The notes beneath the pieces are model-generated. The model had not been told where the DNA came from, ran no database searches, and saw only the letters and a program-made list of their open reading frames with translations. Shown here one piece after another: positions 1-9,970 of a DNA stretch of 64,000 nt (position 1 is its first letter; each line of letters begins with the position of its first letter). Source of the DNA: Salinigranum rubrum (GTDB lineage: Archaea > Halobacteriota > Halobacteria > Halobacteriales > Haloferacaceae); assembly GCF_002906575.1 (NCBI RefSeq), contig NZ_CP026309.1, positions 3,224,001 through 3,288,000 on the forward strand, in the 5' to 3' direction. Made by a program: the position numbers and the translations under genes.

Positions 1-1767
1 AATGGTGAACGGTTGTCGCAGTTGCTGGGACAACAGCTCGGGCGCACATCATACAACACGACAATTCTGCTGACGAACCCCGATACGTTTGTCCTCATGC
101 GTCGAGGGCTCTACAACAGCCGTGTCGAGAACGTTCGTCGGTTCGAGGTCGCTGTCGTGGACGAGTTCCACCGCGCGAACCGGAAGGAGCAGAACACGAT
201 GCTGTTCCTGCTCGACGAAATGTATGACCTCGACGAATCAGTCTGTGGGCTGAACCAGCTTGTCTTCCTCAGCGCGACACCGGATGCCGAACTCGAAGCC
301 AAATTCGAGAACAGTCTATCGGCGCCGTATTATCGGGCTGATGAGTTTGCGTGGGCCGATGACCCCTCGGTCCCGGACGTGCTCGATGGGGAACCCTCAC
401 AAGTCGATTTTGAGCCTGATGGCCTCCCCGAAGGATACCGGGATATCTTGCCCCCGGTCGAACTCACGGTTTTTCCCTCACAAACGTTCCAGACGGCGAC
501 GGAGATGCTCGATGACGACTCGTTCGTCTCGCAGGTTCGAGACGGGGAGTGTGTCATCATGCTGGACGGCATCCACGAAGTCGACCGTGTCTACCGAGCG
601 CTGCGCAACGCTGGTGTTACGGGCGTCGCTCGAATCGATGGCTTTCATCGGAAGAACCTCGAAGAGAAACTGAAGGCTCCGACGCTAGTGAGTAACTCAG
701 CAGTAGAGGTGGGTGTTAATTTCGACACTGAGCAGATCATGTTCTCCGGTCACGACGCGTCGAGCTTTTTCCAGCGACTCGGCCGCCTGCGGAACCGGGA
801 GGACGAGTCGGTTGCACGCGGCTACGTGCCTAAATACACGTTCTCAAAGCTGACGGATCTCGATAAGGCGTCTGGCGATATGTGGCTACCACGTGGACGG
901 TTCGAGGATGAATTGAAGGAAATCTATGTGGATGCCGGTCGCGCACCCGAGTCGTTCGACCGTCGCTACTCGGCTGTTGAGGCGTACGACCACATCAGGA
1001 GTCGCGAGGACAATGCGATGGAAGACCGAAAAAAGGAGCTTCGGCGCGATGGGTACCAGCGGCTCTCGCGTCACTTCTTCCCCGGGGAGACGCTCACGAA
1101 AGACGACGTACAGCGTCTTCACAACGCCGCGAACCGAGGGGTGCTTGACGGCCTGAAGACCTACCGCGGGGAGAGCATTCAAACGCTTGTCTTCGACCAA
1201 CAGGAGCAGAGTATGCAAGCGTACAATATCCCCTACCTGCTTCGACATGGCAGCGTCTCGTTTGTCCCTCGAGAAGAGTTTCTGAATCGAGTTCCCGAGA
1301 GCGAACACGCCGATGTGCGTCGGCTAAAAGAATACAGTGCTGGATACTGCATCTATCGAGGGTCGGCTGACAATGACGGTGAAGCAGCCGAATATGCTGG
1401 CCGGCACGTGGCGTACAAAGCGACTGGACAGCTGTACACCCTGCTGAGTGACCACCCGCGGAACTCACGCGAACCGAAGCGCGTGACAGGGCTGGAGGTT
1501 GAAGTCGACGGGCACGTCGAAGGGTTGAGTCACCTCAAAGACGCACTCAGTGAACGCGAGGTACTCTGCTATGCCCTCGAAGGCAACGCATCGAAAATTC
1601 AGAACCTCTACTCACTCGGCCCGTTTGGATTCATATATCCACTGAGATATTCGGGCGGGGATGCCGCAGTTGCGTTCGGCCATGACGCGCTACATCTCCA
1701 CTGTCGTGTTCAGGATCAAGCCGAGAAGGACGCGGCAGACAACCTGGACGAGGTGTTGGATTGGTAG
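1..1767 (+). CDS. cas3: CRISPR-associated helicase Cas3 (5' end outside window), I-D-like
   Basis: This is the C-terminal part of the CRISPR interference helicase, which unwinds target DNA. The frame is open to the left edge, so the start lies outside. Helicase superfamily 2 motifs are visible: a Walker B box DEFH (bases 160-171), a SATP motif III (about 271-282) and motif VI QRLGRLRNR (about 773-799). No HD nuclease domain is seen in the roughly 588 residues present. The DEFH box and FLSATP wording resemble the stand-alone Cas3' of subtype I-D as I recall it, rather than a typical I-B Cas3; this is inference. The TAG stop is followed directly by the ATG of cas4, so the genes are one operon. 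Confidence 0.9.
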   Translation, partial: NGERLSQLLGQQLGRTSYNTTILLTNPDTFVLMRRGLYNSRVENVRRFEVAVVDEFHRANRKEQNTMLFLLDEMYDLDESVCGLNQLVFLSATPDAELEAKFENSLSAPYYRADEFAWADDPSVPDVLDGEPSQVDFEPDGLPEGYRDILPPVELTVFPSQTFQTATEMLDDDSFVSQVRDGECVIMLDGIHEVDRVYRALRNAGVTGVARIDGFHRKNLEEKLKAPTLVSNSAVEVGVNFDTEQIMFSGHDASSFFQRLGRLRNREDESVARGYVPKYTFSKLTDLDKASGDMWLPRGRFEDELKEIYVDAGRAPESFDRRYSAVEAYDHIRSREDNAMEDRKKELRRDGYQRLSRHFFPGETLTKDDVQRLHNAANRGVLDGLKTYRGESIQTLVFDQQEQSMQAYNIPYLLRHGSVSFVPREEFLNRVPESEHADVRRLKEYSAGYCIYRGSADNDGEAAEYAGRHVAYKATGQLYTLLSDHPRNSREPKRVTGLEVEVDGHVEGLSHLKDALSEREVLCYALEGNASKIQNLYSLGPFGFIYPLRYSGGDAAVAFGHDALHLHCRVQDQAEKDAADNLDEVLDW

Positions 1768-2373
1768 ATGACGACTGCCGGGCAGCGCGATGAACTCGTC
1801 CACGTCAGCGCGATAAATTCGTTCGTCTACTGTCCACGACGGTATTACTACCTTCGGTTCTACGATGTAACACGCCACTCTGTCGAACTCACGGAAGGGA
1901 GACACCAACACCAACGCCATACCCGACGAGGTGGACAGGTGAGAGAACTCTATCTCCGGTCGGACGAACTCGGACTTCACGGGAAAGTGGATGCAATCGA
2001 AGACGGTCGTGACGGCGCGATGACCCCGATTGAGCGAAAGAGGGCTGAGTCGGGGGGCGTCTATCTGAGCGACCGGCTCCAACTAGCGGGCTACTGTATG
2101 CTGTTGGAAGAACGGGTTGGTGAGCCGGTCAACGTCGGCTACGTGTATACGCGGTCTACCGACACCCGTCATGCAATCACGATTTCCGACGAGATGCGAG
2201 ATGGAGTCGAACGAATTGTGGAGAAGATACGCTCGATGGAGGTTGGGAAACTACCACCGTACACACAGCATCCAGACAAGTGTGAGAGCTGCTCGGTCAG
2301 ACACTACTGCCTGCCAGCGGAGACACGGGAACTCGAACCCGAGAAAGTCGCCGGAAGTGGGTGGGAACAATGA
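1768..2373 (+). CDS. cas4: Cas4 nuclease, RecB-type with iron-sulfur cluster
   Basis: Cas4 helps cut and select PAM-bearing prespacers during CRISPR adaptation. The 201-residue protein has the expected RecB-like core: Asp75 in GKVDAIE, Glu89 and Lys91 in PIERKR, and Gln105 in QLAGYC. Four cysteines for a 4Fe-4S cluster are visible: Cys22 in YCPRRYYY and Cys172, Cys175 and Cys181 in CESCSVRHYC. The ATG follows the cas3 stop without a gap. The TGA overlaps the cas1 start (ATGA), which suggests translational coupling. Length and motifs are normal for the family. Confidence 0.93.
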   Translation: MTTAGQRDELVHVSAINSFVYCPRRYYYLRFYDVTRHSVELTEGRHQHQRHTRRGGQVRELYLRSDELGLHGKVDAIEDGRDGAMTPIERKRAESGGVYLSDRLQLAGYCMLLEERVGEPVNVGYVYTRSTDTRHAITISDEMRDGVERIVEKIRSMEVGKLPPYTQHPDKCESCSVRHYCLPAETRELEPEKVAGSGWEQ

Positions 2374-3365
2374 AGGAGCCAGAACCGCTACATGAGGCAG
2401 ACACCCTCTACATCAAACGACAAGGGACGTTGGTCGGCACGACAGACAACCGCATCACTGTCAGAGATGTTGACGGAGAGGATGGGTTACTCGATTCATT
2501 CCCCGTTGAACACGTCAGGACGATCAATGTGTTTGGTGGAGTTGCGTTCACGACGGGATTCACGAGCGTTGCACATGACCACCGAATCACGCTTAATTAC
2601 TTTTCGAAGACAGGTACGTTCCGAGGCCGGTTTCTGCCTCATCGCAACACTGTCGCTGCCGTCCGACGGGCACAGTATGCCTTCGGTGATGATGACGCCC
2701 TCAATTTGGCCTGCGAGCTGATTCAGGCAAAGATAGAGAACGCAATTGGATTTCTCCGCTCGAAATCAGTTGCAGCGCCACAAACGATATACGATGCCCT
2801 CGCGATGACCGAAGGTCCCCAAACACAAGACAGCCTTCGTGGCGCTGAAGGGATGGCTGCAAGAGCATACTTCGATGCACTCTCTGACGTCTTTATTGAT
2901 GGGTGGCAAATGGAGGGGCGGTCGACGAGGCCGCCAGAAGACCATCTCAATTCACTCCTCTCACTCACCTATGTGTTCCTCACGAACGAGGTCGAAGCGG
3001 CGCTTCACACCAGAAATCTCGACCCGCATCTCGGTGTCTTCCACGCCGATCGTCATGGGAGGCCGTCACTTGCTCTTGACCTTATCGAGGAGTTCCGCCA
3101 CCCCTTCGGTGATCGGCTTGTCTCTCGACTGGTAAACCAACGGATACTGACACACGACTCGTTCAATACCAACAATCGCTTATCAGAAGACGGGTTCGAA
3201 AAATTTCTCGAAAAGTATGATCAGTTCATGTCCGAAGCCCAAACCCATCCAGCGTTTGAGTATAGTGTCAGCCGACGGCAAGTGATTCGGCTTCAGGCAA
3301 CGCTCCTCCGAAAGCGACTGGTCGGTGAACTTGACGACTATCACCCATATCTCCCATATAAATGA
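2370..3365 (+). CDS. cas1: CRISPR integrase Cas1
   Basis: Cas1 is the metal-dependent integrase that inserts spacers at the leader end of the array, acting with Cas2. The protein is 331 residues from the ATG at 2370, which overlaps the cas4 TGA. An in-frame GTG at 2361 would add three residues but is less likely. Metal ligands are recognisable: Glu160 in GAEGMAARAYF, His225 in GVFHADRHG and Asp237 in SLALDLIEEFRHP. The N-terminal beta-rich domain (about 1-90) and helical C-terminal domain fit the family. The stop overlaps the cas2 start by four bases. Confidence 0.95.
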   Translation: MKEPEPLHEADTLYIKRQGTLVGTTDNRITVRDVDGEDGLLDSFPVEHVRTINVFGGVAFTTGFTSVAHDHRITLNYFSKTGTFRGRFLPHRNTVAAVRRAQYAFGDDDALNLACELIQAKIENAIGFLRSKSVAAPQTIYDALAMTEGPQTQDSLRGAEGMAARAYFDALSDVFIDGWQMEGRSTRPPEDHLNSLLSLTYVFLTNEVEAALHTRNLDPHLGVFHADRHGRPSLALDLIEEFRHPFGDRLVSRLVNQRILTHDSFNTNNRLSEDGFEKFLEKYDQFMSEAQTHPAFEYSVSRRQVIRLQATLLRKRLVGELDDYHPYLPYK

Positions 3366-3649
3366 GTCAGAACCACTTCGTCATCGTGTATGACTCGGAC
3401 GAGGATTCAGCTCGACGAAAAGTCCGGAGCGCCATCCGTGCATTCGGCGGCTGGAAGCAGTATAGCGTGTTTGAGTGTCTATTGAGCGAGACAGAACAAG
3501 CGGAACTATTCGCCCGACTCGACCAAGTCGTCGCACAAGCGGAGGGAGATACGAGGATCAGATGCTACAAACTGTCAGCGGCAGAGGGGAGTATACACAC
3601 CATTCCAGAAGAAGCCGAGACTGATGATGGCGCCAATAACATTATATAA
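3362..3649 (+). CDS. cas2: CRISPR adaptation protein Cas2
   Basis: Cas2 is the small ferredoxin-fold partner that bridges two Cas1 dimers in the integration complex. The 95 residues begin with FVIVYDSDEDSARRK, containing the usual first-strand aspartate, and carry the conserved YSVFECLL segment near 38-45. Coupling to cas1 is by an ATGA overlap at 3362-3365. The C-terminus is acidic and ends 111 bp before the first CRISPR repeat, so the leader lies directly downstream. Length is normal. Confidence 0.92.
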   Translation: MSQNHFVIVYDSDEDSARRKVRSAIRAFGGWKQYSVFECLLSETEQAELFARLDQVVAQAEGDTRIRCYKLSAAEGSIHTIPEEAETDDGANNII

Positions 3650-3760
3650 TAGCATTCAGGTGTTTAAATAGGATGTGTACAGCCCCCCTTCACCCGAATC
3701 CGGCAAAAATCGAGCCGGTGAAATCAGACGAGACGGACTCTCGGGCGTTTTCAGGGTGCT
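3650..3760 (+). promoter_or_regulatory. CRISPR leader with TATA-like promoter
   Basis: The 111 bp between cas2 and the first repeat form the probable leader. An AT-rich TTTAAATA box lies at 3663-3670, about 95 bp before repeat 1, and would drive pre-crRNA on the plus strand. The repeat ends in ATTGAAAC when read on this strand, as expected for a crRNA 5' handle, which supports this orientation. No other reading of the stretch is evident. Confidence 0.65.
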
Positions 3761-6700
3761 GTCGCAGGAACCAATGAACCCACACCGGGATTGAAACAGG
3801 AAGTCCTGCCGTGTTCCAACAGCGACCGTGTCGGTCGCAGGAACCAATGAACCCACACCGGGATTGAAACACGTCTCGAAAGAGAGGGAAGCAAAGGGCG
3901 GGGGTGTCGCAGGAACCAATGAACCCACACCGGGATTGAAACTTCACCCGTGAAGCCAACTGCGACAGCGCGTACAGTCGCAGGAACCAATGAACCCACA
4001 CCGGGATTGAAACATTTCGCTGCCGCCAGCAGTCGTCCCAAAGTCCAGTCGCAGGAACCAATGAACCCACACCGGGATTGAAACATCTCGCGCTCCTCGT
4101 CCTCCTCGCGACTCAATGGTCGCAGGAACCAATGAACCCACACCGGGATTGAAACGACATGGTCACTCTCCGAGCAGCGCGTCGAGCAGGTCGCAGGAAC
4201 CAATGAACCCACACCGGGATTGAAACTGTCGATGTCTGTGAACCACAGCGCGGACGCGAGCGTCGCAGGAACCAATGAACCCACACCGGGATTGAAACAG
4301 TCCGTTATCGGCGCGTGGCTGCGGGAGGTGCTTGTCGCAGGAACCAATGAACCCACACCGGGATTGAAACGCTGTGACAGCGAGTGCGGCGAAAAGCAGT
4401 GCAATGTCGCAGGAACCAATGAACCCACACCGGGATTGAAACTTCACAACGCCGAACCAACTCGGAGGGTATGCTGTGTCGCAGGAACCAATGAACCCAC
4501 ACCGGGATTGAAACAACACCGGGACCGTCCAGGCGGCACTAACCGACGGGTCGCAGGAACCAATGAACCCACACCGGGATTGAAACAACGCTGCAACGAT
4601 GCCGATGAGCGCCACGAGGACGTCGCAGGAACCAATGAACCCACACCGGGATTGAAACCTGCTGGGACTGCGGCCTCGTGACCATGGGTGGTGTCGCAGG
4701 AACCAATGAACCCACACCGGGATTGAAACGGTGAGCGGTAAAATGCCTGAAAGAACGTACACGGTCGCAGGAACCAATGAACCCACACCGGGATTGAAAC
4801 GCGTTCGAACTCTGGCTGGAGGGTCAGGGCATCGAGTCGCAGGAACCAATGAACCCACACCGGGATTGAAACCAGAGGCCGTCGACGGCGTCGATGACCT
4901 GCTCCTGTCGCAGGAACCAATGAACCCACACCGGGATTGAAACCCGTGGTCGGACGGGCCCGCGCCGATCGCCGACGCGTCGCAGGAACCAATGAACCCA
5001 CACCGGGATTGAAACATCAGCCCGACGCCGATCAAGGTAAACGCGGTTGGTCGCAGGAACCAATGAACCCACACCGGGATTGAAACAACTTCATCCATCT
5101 CCTCGAACCCCAGATAGAGGGTCGCAGGAACCAATGAACCCACACCGGGATTGAAACCGGTCCATAGCTCGGAGTTGTGAGAGGGTGCCGCGTCGCAGGA
5201 ACCAATGAACCCACACCGGGATTGAAACAAGTCAGTGCGTCGGCAGACCTTCTCGCCCCGGTGTCGCAGGAACCAATGAACCCACACCGGGATTGAAACA
5301 TACCATCACCGGCCCGCAACCACACCAGCCCGTGTCGCAGGAACCAATGAACCCACACCGGGATTGAAACATTCTGGGTCATACAGCGCCACCGACGCCG
5401 AGACAATGTCGCAGGAACCAATGAACCCACACCGGGATTGAAACACTTCACGACACTTGAGGTGAGTCGGCGGCGGCAGGTCGCAGGAACCAATGAACCC
5501 ACACCGGGATTGAAACTCAGGATGTCGTCGACGAGGTGGTTGAGGTACCAGTCGTCGCAGGAACCAATGAACCCACACCGGGATTGAAACACTCGGCGCT
5601 CAGTGCCGTGCCGACGACCTGTTGTCGCAGGAACCAATGAACCCACACCGGGATTGAAACTTGTTCACGTCCAGGAAGAGCCTCGAGGAGAAGTCGTGTC
5701 GCAGGAACCAATGAACCCACACCGGGATTGAAACTCTTCTGACGCCGGCAGTACCTCCACCGCCTCCGTCGCAGGAACCAATGAACCCACACCGGGATTG
5801 AAACCGTCGGTCTCGTTGGTCCGACTCTGGAAGTCGGCGGTGTCGCAGGAACCAATGAACCCACACCGGGATTGAAACCGCACTGGACGATGTCGGACTG
5901 TGCTTGCGTGAACGTCGCAGGAACCAATGAACCCACACCGGGATTGAAACTCGTCAGAAATCCTGTCTGTGGCCGCTGAGGTGTGTCGCAGGAACCAATG
6001 AACCCACACCGGGATTGAAACCCGACCCGAACATGCTCCGCAGGTCCACCGTCTCGTCGCAGGAACCAATGAACCCACACCGGGATTGAAACCGATCGAC
6101 TCGCCTATCTCGATCCGGACGGAGCGACGTGTCGCAGGAACCAATGAACCCACACCGGGATTGAAACATGTATGACTCTCCGGTCCTCGAGTCCGAGCCG
6201 GGTCGCAGGAACCAATGAACCCACACCGGGATTGAAACCCCGAAACGGGCCCGTGGAGTCCGGTCCTGAAGACGCGTCGCAGGAACCAATGAACCCACAC
6301 CGGGATTGAAACGTATCGATATAGCGTACGTCGACATCGAGCCTGTCGCAGGAACCAATGAACCCACACCGGGATTGAAACCTGTCGAGTTTCCGTTCCC
6401 ACTGTTCGGTGGGTGTGTCGCAGGAACCAATGAACCCACACCGGGATTGAAACCATGTCCGCGCCATCCTCGCGGTCAAGGCGCAACTGTCGCAGGAACC
6501 AATGAACCCACACCGGGATTGAAACCAAACGGAGGTGCTGTCACAACTCGACATAAGATGTCGCAGGAACCAATGAACCCACACCGGGATTGAAACACCC
6601 CCTGCACTCGGAGCGGTGACGATTGTCGGGTCGCAGGAACCAATGAACCCACACCGGGATTGAAACTCGCTCCGACGACGGGGATAGAGGACCGCGTCGT

Positions 6701-7319
6701 CGCAGGAACCAATGAACCCACACCGGGATTGAAACAGATAGACGCACTTCTGCCGGACCCTCCGGTTAGGCGTCGCAGGAACCAATGAACCCACACCGGG
6801 ATTGAAACAGAACGGACCCACCCGTGACAGTTGACGAGCGTATTGTCGCAGGAACCAATGAACCCACACCGGGATTGAAACTCATCACCACCATCGTCGC
6901 AGGGGAGGTGCCGCGGCGTCGCAGGAACCAATGAACCCACACCGGGATTGAAACTCATCACCACCATCGTCGCAGGGGAGGTGCCGCGGCGTCGCAGGAA
7001 CCAATGAACCCACACCGGGATTGAAACTCCAGAAGATGGGCGGCTCCGACGAGCTCCCCGCCGTGTCGCAGGAACCAATGAACCCACACCGGGATTGAAA
7101 CTCGACGCGTTCGGGGTCCTCGAGGCACTCCGACACGCGTCGCAGGAACCAATGAACCCACACCGGGATTGAAACTTCCACACGCGGCAGGAGTCGCGTT
7201 TCATGGTCCGTCGCAGGAACCAATGAACCCACACCGGGATTGAAACGTCCCTCCCGGACCCACCGGTCAACCCCGTGCTTCGGTCGCAGGAACCAATGAA
7301 CCCACACCGGGATTGAAAC
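3761..7319 (+). CRISPR. CRISPR array, 50 repeats of 37 nt, 49 spacers
   Basis: I count 50 repeats of 37 nt, each starting GTCGCAGGAACC and ending GGGATTGAAAC, with the first at 3761-3797 and the last at 7283-7319. Repeat-to-repeat spacing is 69-75 bp, so spacers are about 32-38 nt. The repeats look identical throughout, including the last one. The ATTGAAAC 3' end implies plus-strand transcription from the leader beside cas2, so the youngest spacers should be near 3800. Spacers 44 (6882-6917) and 45 (6955-6990) are identical. Spacers 42 and 49 share a coding signature. A 37-nt repeat fits haloarchaeal I-D arrays better than the 30-nt I-B arrays I know. Confidence 0.99.
6845..6990 (+). repeat. 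Duplicated repeat-spacer unit inside the CRISPR array
   Basis: Two consecutive 73-bp repeat-spacer units (6845-6917 and 6918-6990) are identical, including the 36-nt spacers. The spacer itself contains GTCGCAGG, which equals the first eight bases of the repeat. This looks like slippage or recombination in the old part of the array, although a second acquisition of the same protospacer is possible. Confidence 0.95.
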
Positions 7320-7820
7320 GGCCTCAGTACGTTCAGCATCCTTAGTTCGGTCCCCTTCGTCACTCCTCCAGGCCCCAGCTCGCTCGTATTTTCTCGGTAC
7401 GCCATCACCATGTACGGTTTCGGTCGGCTGACAAGGCTCGCGGACACGAAAACGACGTGAAACTGGCCGCTCATCGTGGACCTGATTGGTCAGTTGCAAG
7501 GTGGTTCATGATCCTTCTCGAACTGCAGAATCGTATCCAGTCCAACTGTTAAGGCGCGCGGGTGAGCGCGCCGACTGGCGGTATGGTGTATATCTGGTGT
7601 CGCTCCGAAGGAGCGGCTCGTAGTTTCCTCCTGTCCGTCTTTACGGACACCCCTAACGGAGAATTGGGCGCCCCCTGCCGGAATTGGGACAGGGGTAGTG
7701 GTCGCGACTCCTCGAAATCAGAGATAACCGTCATCACTACGACAAAGTTCAGGGTCGAAACAAGCAACTTTAGCCGCTAATTACGGCACAGAACAGTGAT
7801 GCCTCTCACCAGTCGTCCCG
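7320..7820. other. Non-coding trailer with a run of stem-loops
   Basis: No credible gene is seen in these 501 bp. After the last repeat there is about 230 bp of unremarkable sequence, then consecutive hairpins: GGCGCGC/GCGCGCC with a 5-nt loop (7554-7572), CGCTCC/GGAGCG with a 3-nt loop (7601-7615), and TGTCCGT/ACGGACA with a 4-nt loop (7632-7649). A CCCTG/CAGGG pair follows at about 7673-7694, with GAATTGGG occurring twice near 7662 and 7681. Two opposed frames of 72 codons cross it but have no coding character. It could be a structured RNA, a remnant of an IS200/IS605-type element end, or terminators. Confidence 0.5.
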
Positions 7821-9926
7821 CTATCCGGGCTTTCCGAGCGCGTCAGCGAAGCGCTCGGGGGCGTATCTCGTCCCGTCGACGAGTTTCACGACCGGTGCAA
7901 ACTCGAATCCGAACCGGCGTAGCGGTTCGCCGGTAACCTCTGCCCACCGCTGTGCCCCCGATCGAAGGAGGCGCTTGGCTTCGTCGAGAGTCGACGGGGT
8001 GAATCCCACCTCCAGTCGGTCGGGGTCTGCACCCTCGACCCGACGGACGTTCCCCCCGTACTGGTCGAGCCAGCGCGTCCACGGGTCCTCCCGCTTGCCG
8101 TGGGTCTCAGCTCGGAACAGGGCATCGAGCGCTCCTTCGAGGCCCTTGTTGATACTCTCTTTAACCGAGTCGATGTACCCGGTTACTTCCTGTGCGATGT
8201 ATTTCGAGGCGAGTTGCACGTCGCCATACGTGTGCTCGACCAGCGGTGAGAGCCGCTTTATCGAGGCGTATACGGTGTCGAGGTGAACGCCGATGGTTCG
8301 CGCGAGCTTCTTCGGAGAGGTTGCCCCTCCGTCAGTAAGGAGGGAGTCGACGAGTGCTGCGTCCGTCGAGTTCATCCGACTCGCGGCACAGAACAAAAGG
8401 TCATCCTGTTTCTGCTCGATGCGTGGCAGTCGGTATCGGAGAATCTTCCGCCATCGTCCTGATCCGGTCACCTCGAAATAGTCGTCAGCGACGAAGTACT
8501 GGGAGTCTGGTCGCGTGGGAATGTCCGACCACTCCAGGACGTTCAGCAGTGCCTCGTCGAGCTCTCGGACCAGCTGGTCGCGGTCGTCCCAGTAGAGCGT
8601 GTCGTCGTGAATTGAGTTCTGGAACGAGACGCCGATCTTGGGGTTCTCGAGTGCCGTACCCGCTACGGCATCCGGATTTCGCACGTGGTAGTGTTTGAAC
8701 TCCTTCGCGAGGCTGTGACCGCCGATGAGTTCGTGCGCTCGCATCGAATCGATCGTCGCCGTGTGGTAATAGCCGGGGCATTCACGGTCGTCACGAACCG
8801 TCTTTGCGTACCCCTCGCGGTCGCCGGAGAGGAGCAACGAAACCCGATGCAGGACTCCGTCGAAGGCGATTACACGTCCAGTCGTTCCCTTCGCGACGCG
8901 GACGTACAGCTCGGCGTCGACGATATTTGACGACGGGTGGGTGTCGCCAGGAGCGAAGTCCTCGGGATGGATTGGTGTCGGACTATTGAAGCGGAATCCC
9001 TGCCGTTCAGCGAGAGACGCGAGAGCCGCCTGTAGCACGTGCGGATACTGCTCGAACTCCCAGTTGGATCCCTCCATCTCGACATCGTAGCCCTCGATGT
9101 TGCATGGGTTCGACATCGATCGCGATCCCTCGACAGTCTCGATGTCGGGCCACCTCGGGGAAATCCGAAAGTACGCCCGTTTGCGTCCCTCACTCGCAGC
9201 ATCCGACCACGACGAGTACGACTTCGGGTACACATAGACGAGGTACTCACGGACCTCGTCAAGGCGGAAGCCAGGGTCATCGCGAGGAGCGATCCCGGAT
9301 CCTTTGAACCCAAACTCGACGGCCCACTCTTTCCCGTCGATCTCTGTGGCTGCACGGAGACGGCCGTGCTCCTCGAAGTCGTGTTCCCCCTGGAGTGATC
9401 GGAGGCCGAAGTACGACCGGAGCGGGTTAGCGAGGTGTGAGCAATCCCACTTCAGGTACGCGTGGAACTCGTGAGGCTGTGGAATAATGAACTGCCTCGT
9501 GATCGGTTCCTCCTCGAGATCGGGGTCCTCGTCACACTCGCCTGCGGCCCTCTGTGCGGCCTCGTACTCCTCGCATCCGTTGAAGTGCTGTGTCGGATCC
9601 GCACGACGGACGTGAGGGTGCTTGCAGTACAAACAGTGGGCGACTGGCTCGGACTCACACATACCCTCGTGAGCCAGCGCGTCCCTTGTCGTCTCGAACC
9701 GACGACGACAGAACCGACACCGTGCAGCGTAGCGAGACGCTGACGATACGGTAACCGTCCTCGGACTCGCCTCTACGTTGAGCCCGTCTGTACCCGAGTC
9801 CTGTCTATCAGCATCCGCGTCGGGCTGCTCAACGGTGGATTCGACGGAATCGTCACTATTGGTGGTGACGGCCGTGGCCGAATCAAGTTGCTCGAAGAAG
9901 TCGTCGACGTCCGTCACGCCGACCAC
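7821..9926 (-). CDS. 701-residue protein with two CCHC zinc fingers and wHTH-like C-terminus
   Basis: Function unknown. Residues 1-60 are acidic and probably disordered. Two tandem fingers of the form C-x2-C-x12-H-x3-C follow: Cys70, Cys73, His86, Cys90 and Cys98, Cys101, His114, Cys118. The middle has conserved-looking segments such as IGGHSLAKEFKHYH. About residues 545-580 (SPKKLARTIGVHLDTVYASI) read like a winged helix-turn-helix. It recalls the haloarchaeal DUF7845 proteins I know from plasmid and provirus contexts; this is from memory. The GTG at 9926 is used here; a GTG at 9917 has better spacing from the GGAGG at about 9928-9932. It has its own AT-rich promoter. Wording in the evidence separates motifs seen from function, which is not assigned. 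Confidence 0.75.
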   Translation of the reverse strand: MVGVTDVDDFFEQLDSATAVTTNSDDSVESTVEQPDADADRQDSGTDGLNVEASPRTVTVSSASRYAARCRFCRRRFETTRDALAHEGMCESEPVAHCLYCKHPHVRRADPTQHFNGCEEYEAAQRAAGECDEDPDLEEEPITRQFIIPQPHEFHAYLKWDCSHLANPLRSYFGLRSLQGEHDFEEHGRLRAATEIDGKEWAVEFGFKGSGIAPRDDPGFRLDEVREYLVYVYPKSYSSWSDAASEGRKRAYFRISPRWPDIETVEGSRSMSNPCNIEGYDVEMEGSNWEFEQYPHVLQAALASLAERQGFRFNSPTPIHPEDFAPGDTHPSSNIVDAELYVRVAKGTTGRVIAFDGVLHRVSLLLSGDREGYAKTVRDDRECPGYYHTATIDSMRAHELIGGHSLAKEFKHYHVRNPDAVAGTALENPKIGVSFQNSIHDDTLYWDDRDQLVRELDEALLNVLEWSDIPTRPDSQYFVADDYFEVTGSGRWRKILRYRLPRIEQKQDDLLFCAASRMNSTDAALVDSLLTDGGATSPKKLARTIGVHLDTVYASIKRLSPLVEHTYGDVQLASKYIAQEVTGYIDSVKESINKGLEGALDALFRAETHGKREDPWTRWLDQYGGNVRRVEGADPDRLEVGFTPSTLDEAKRLLRSGAQRWAEVTGEPLRRFGFEFAPVVKLVDGTRYAPERFADALGKPG

Positions 9927-9970
9927 CTCCTGGTGAGGCCACCGGGAGAGTGATGCGTCTCAGCGGCGGA

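Noticed and set aside
3656-7499. Many overlapping open frames on both strands of the CRISPR array, with repeating peptides such as VHWFLR or GTNEPTPGLK
   Set aside because: They are only translations of the 37-nt repeat and its spacers; length is due to the repeat lacking stops in some frames.
7549-7780. Two opposed 72-codon frames after the CRISPR array
   Set aside because: They cover the hairpin series and mirror each other; neither shows a ribosome-binding site or domain character.
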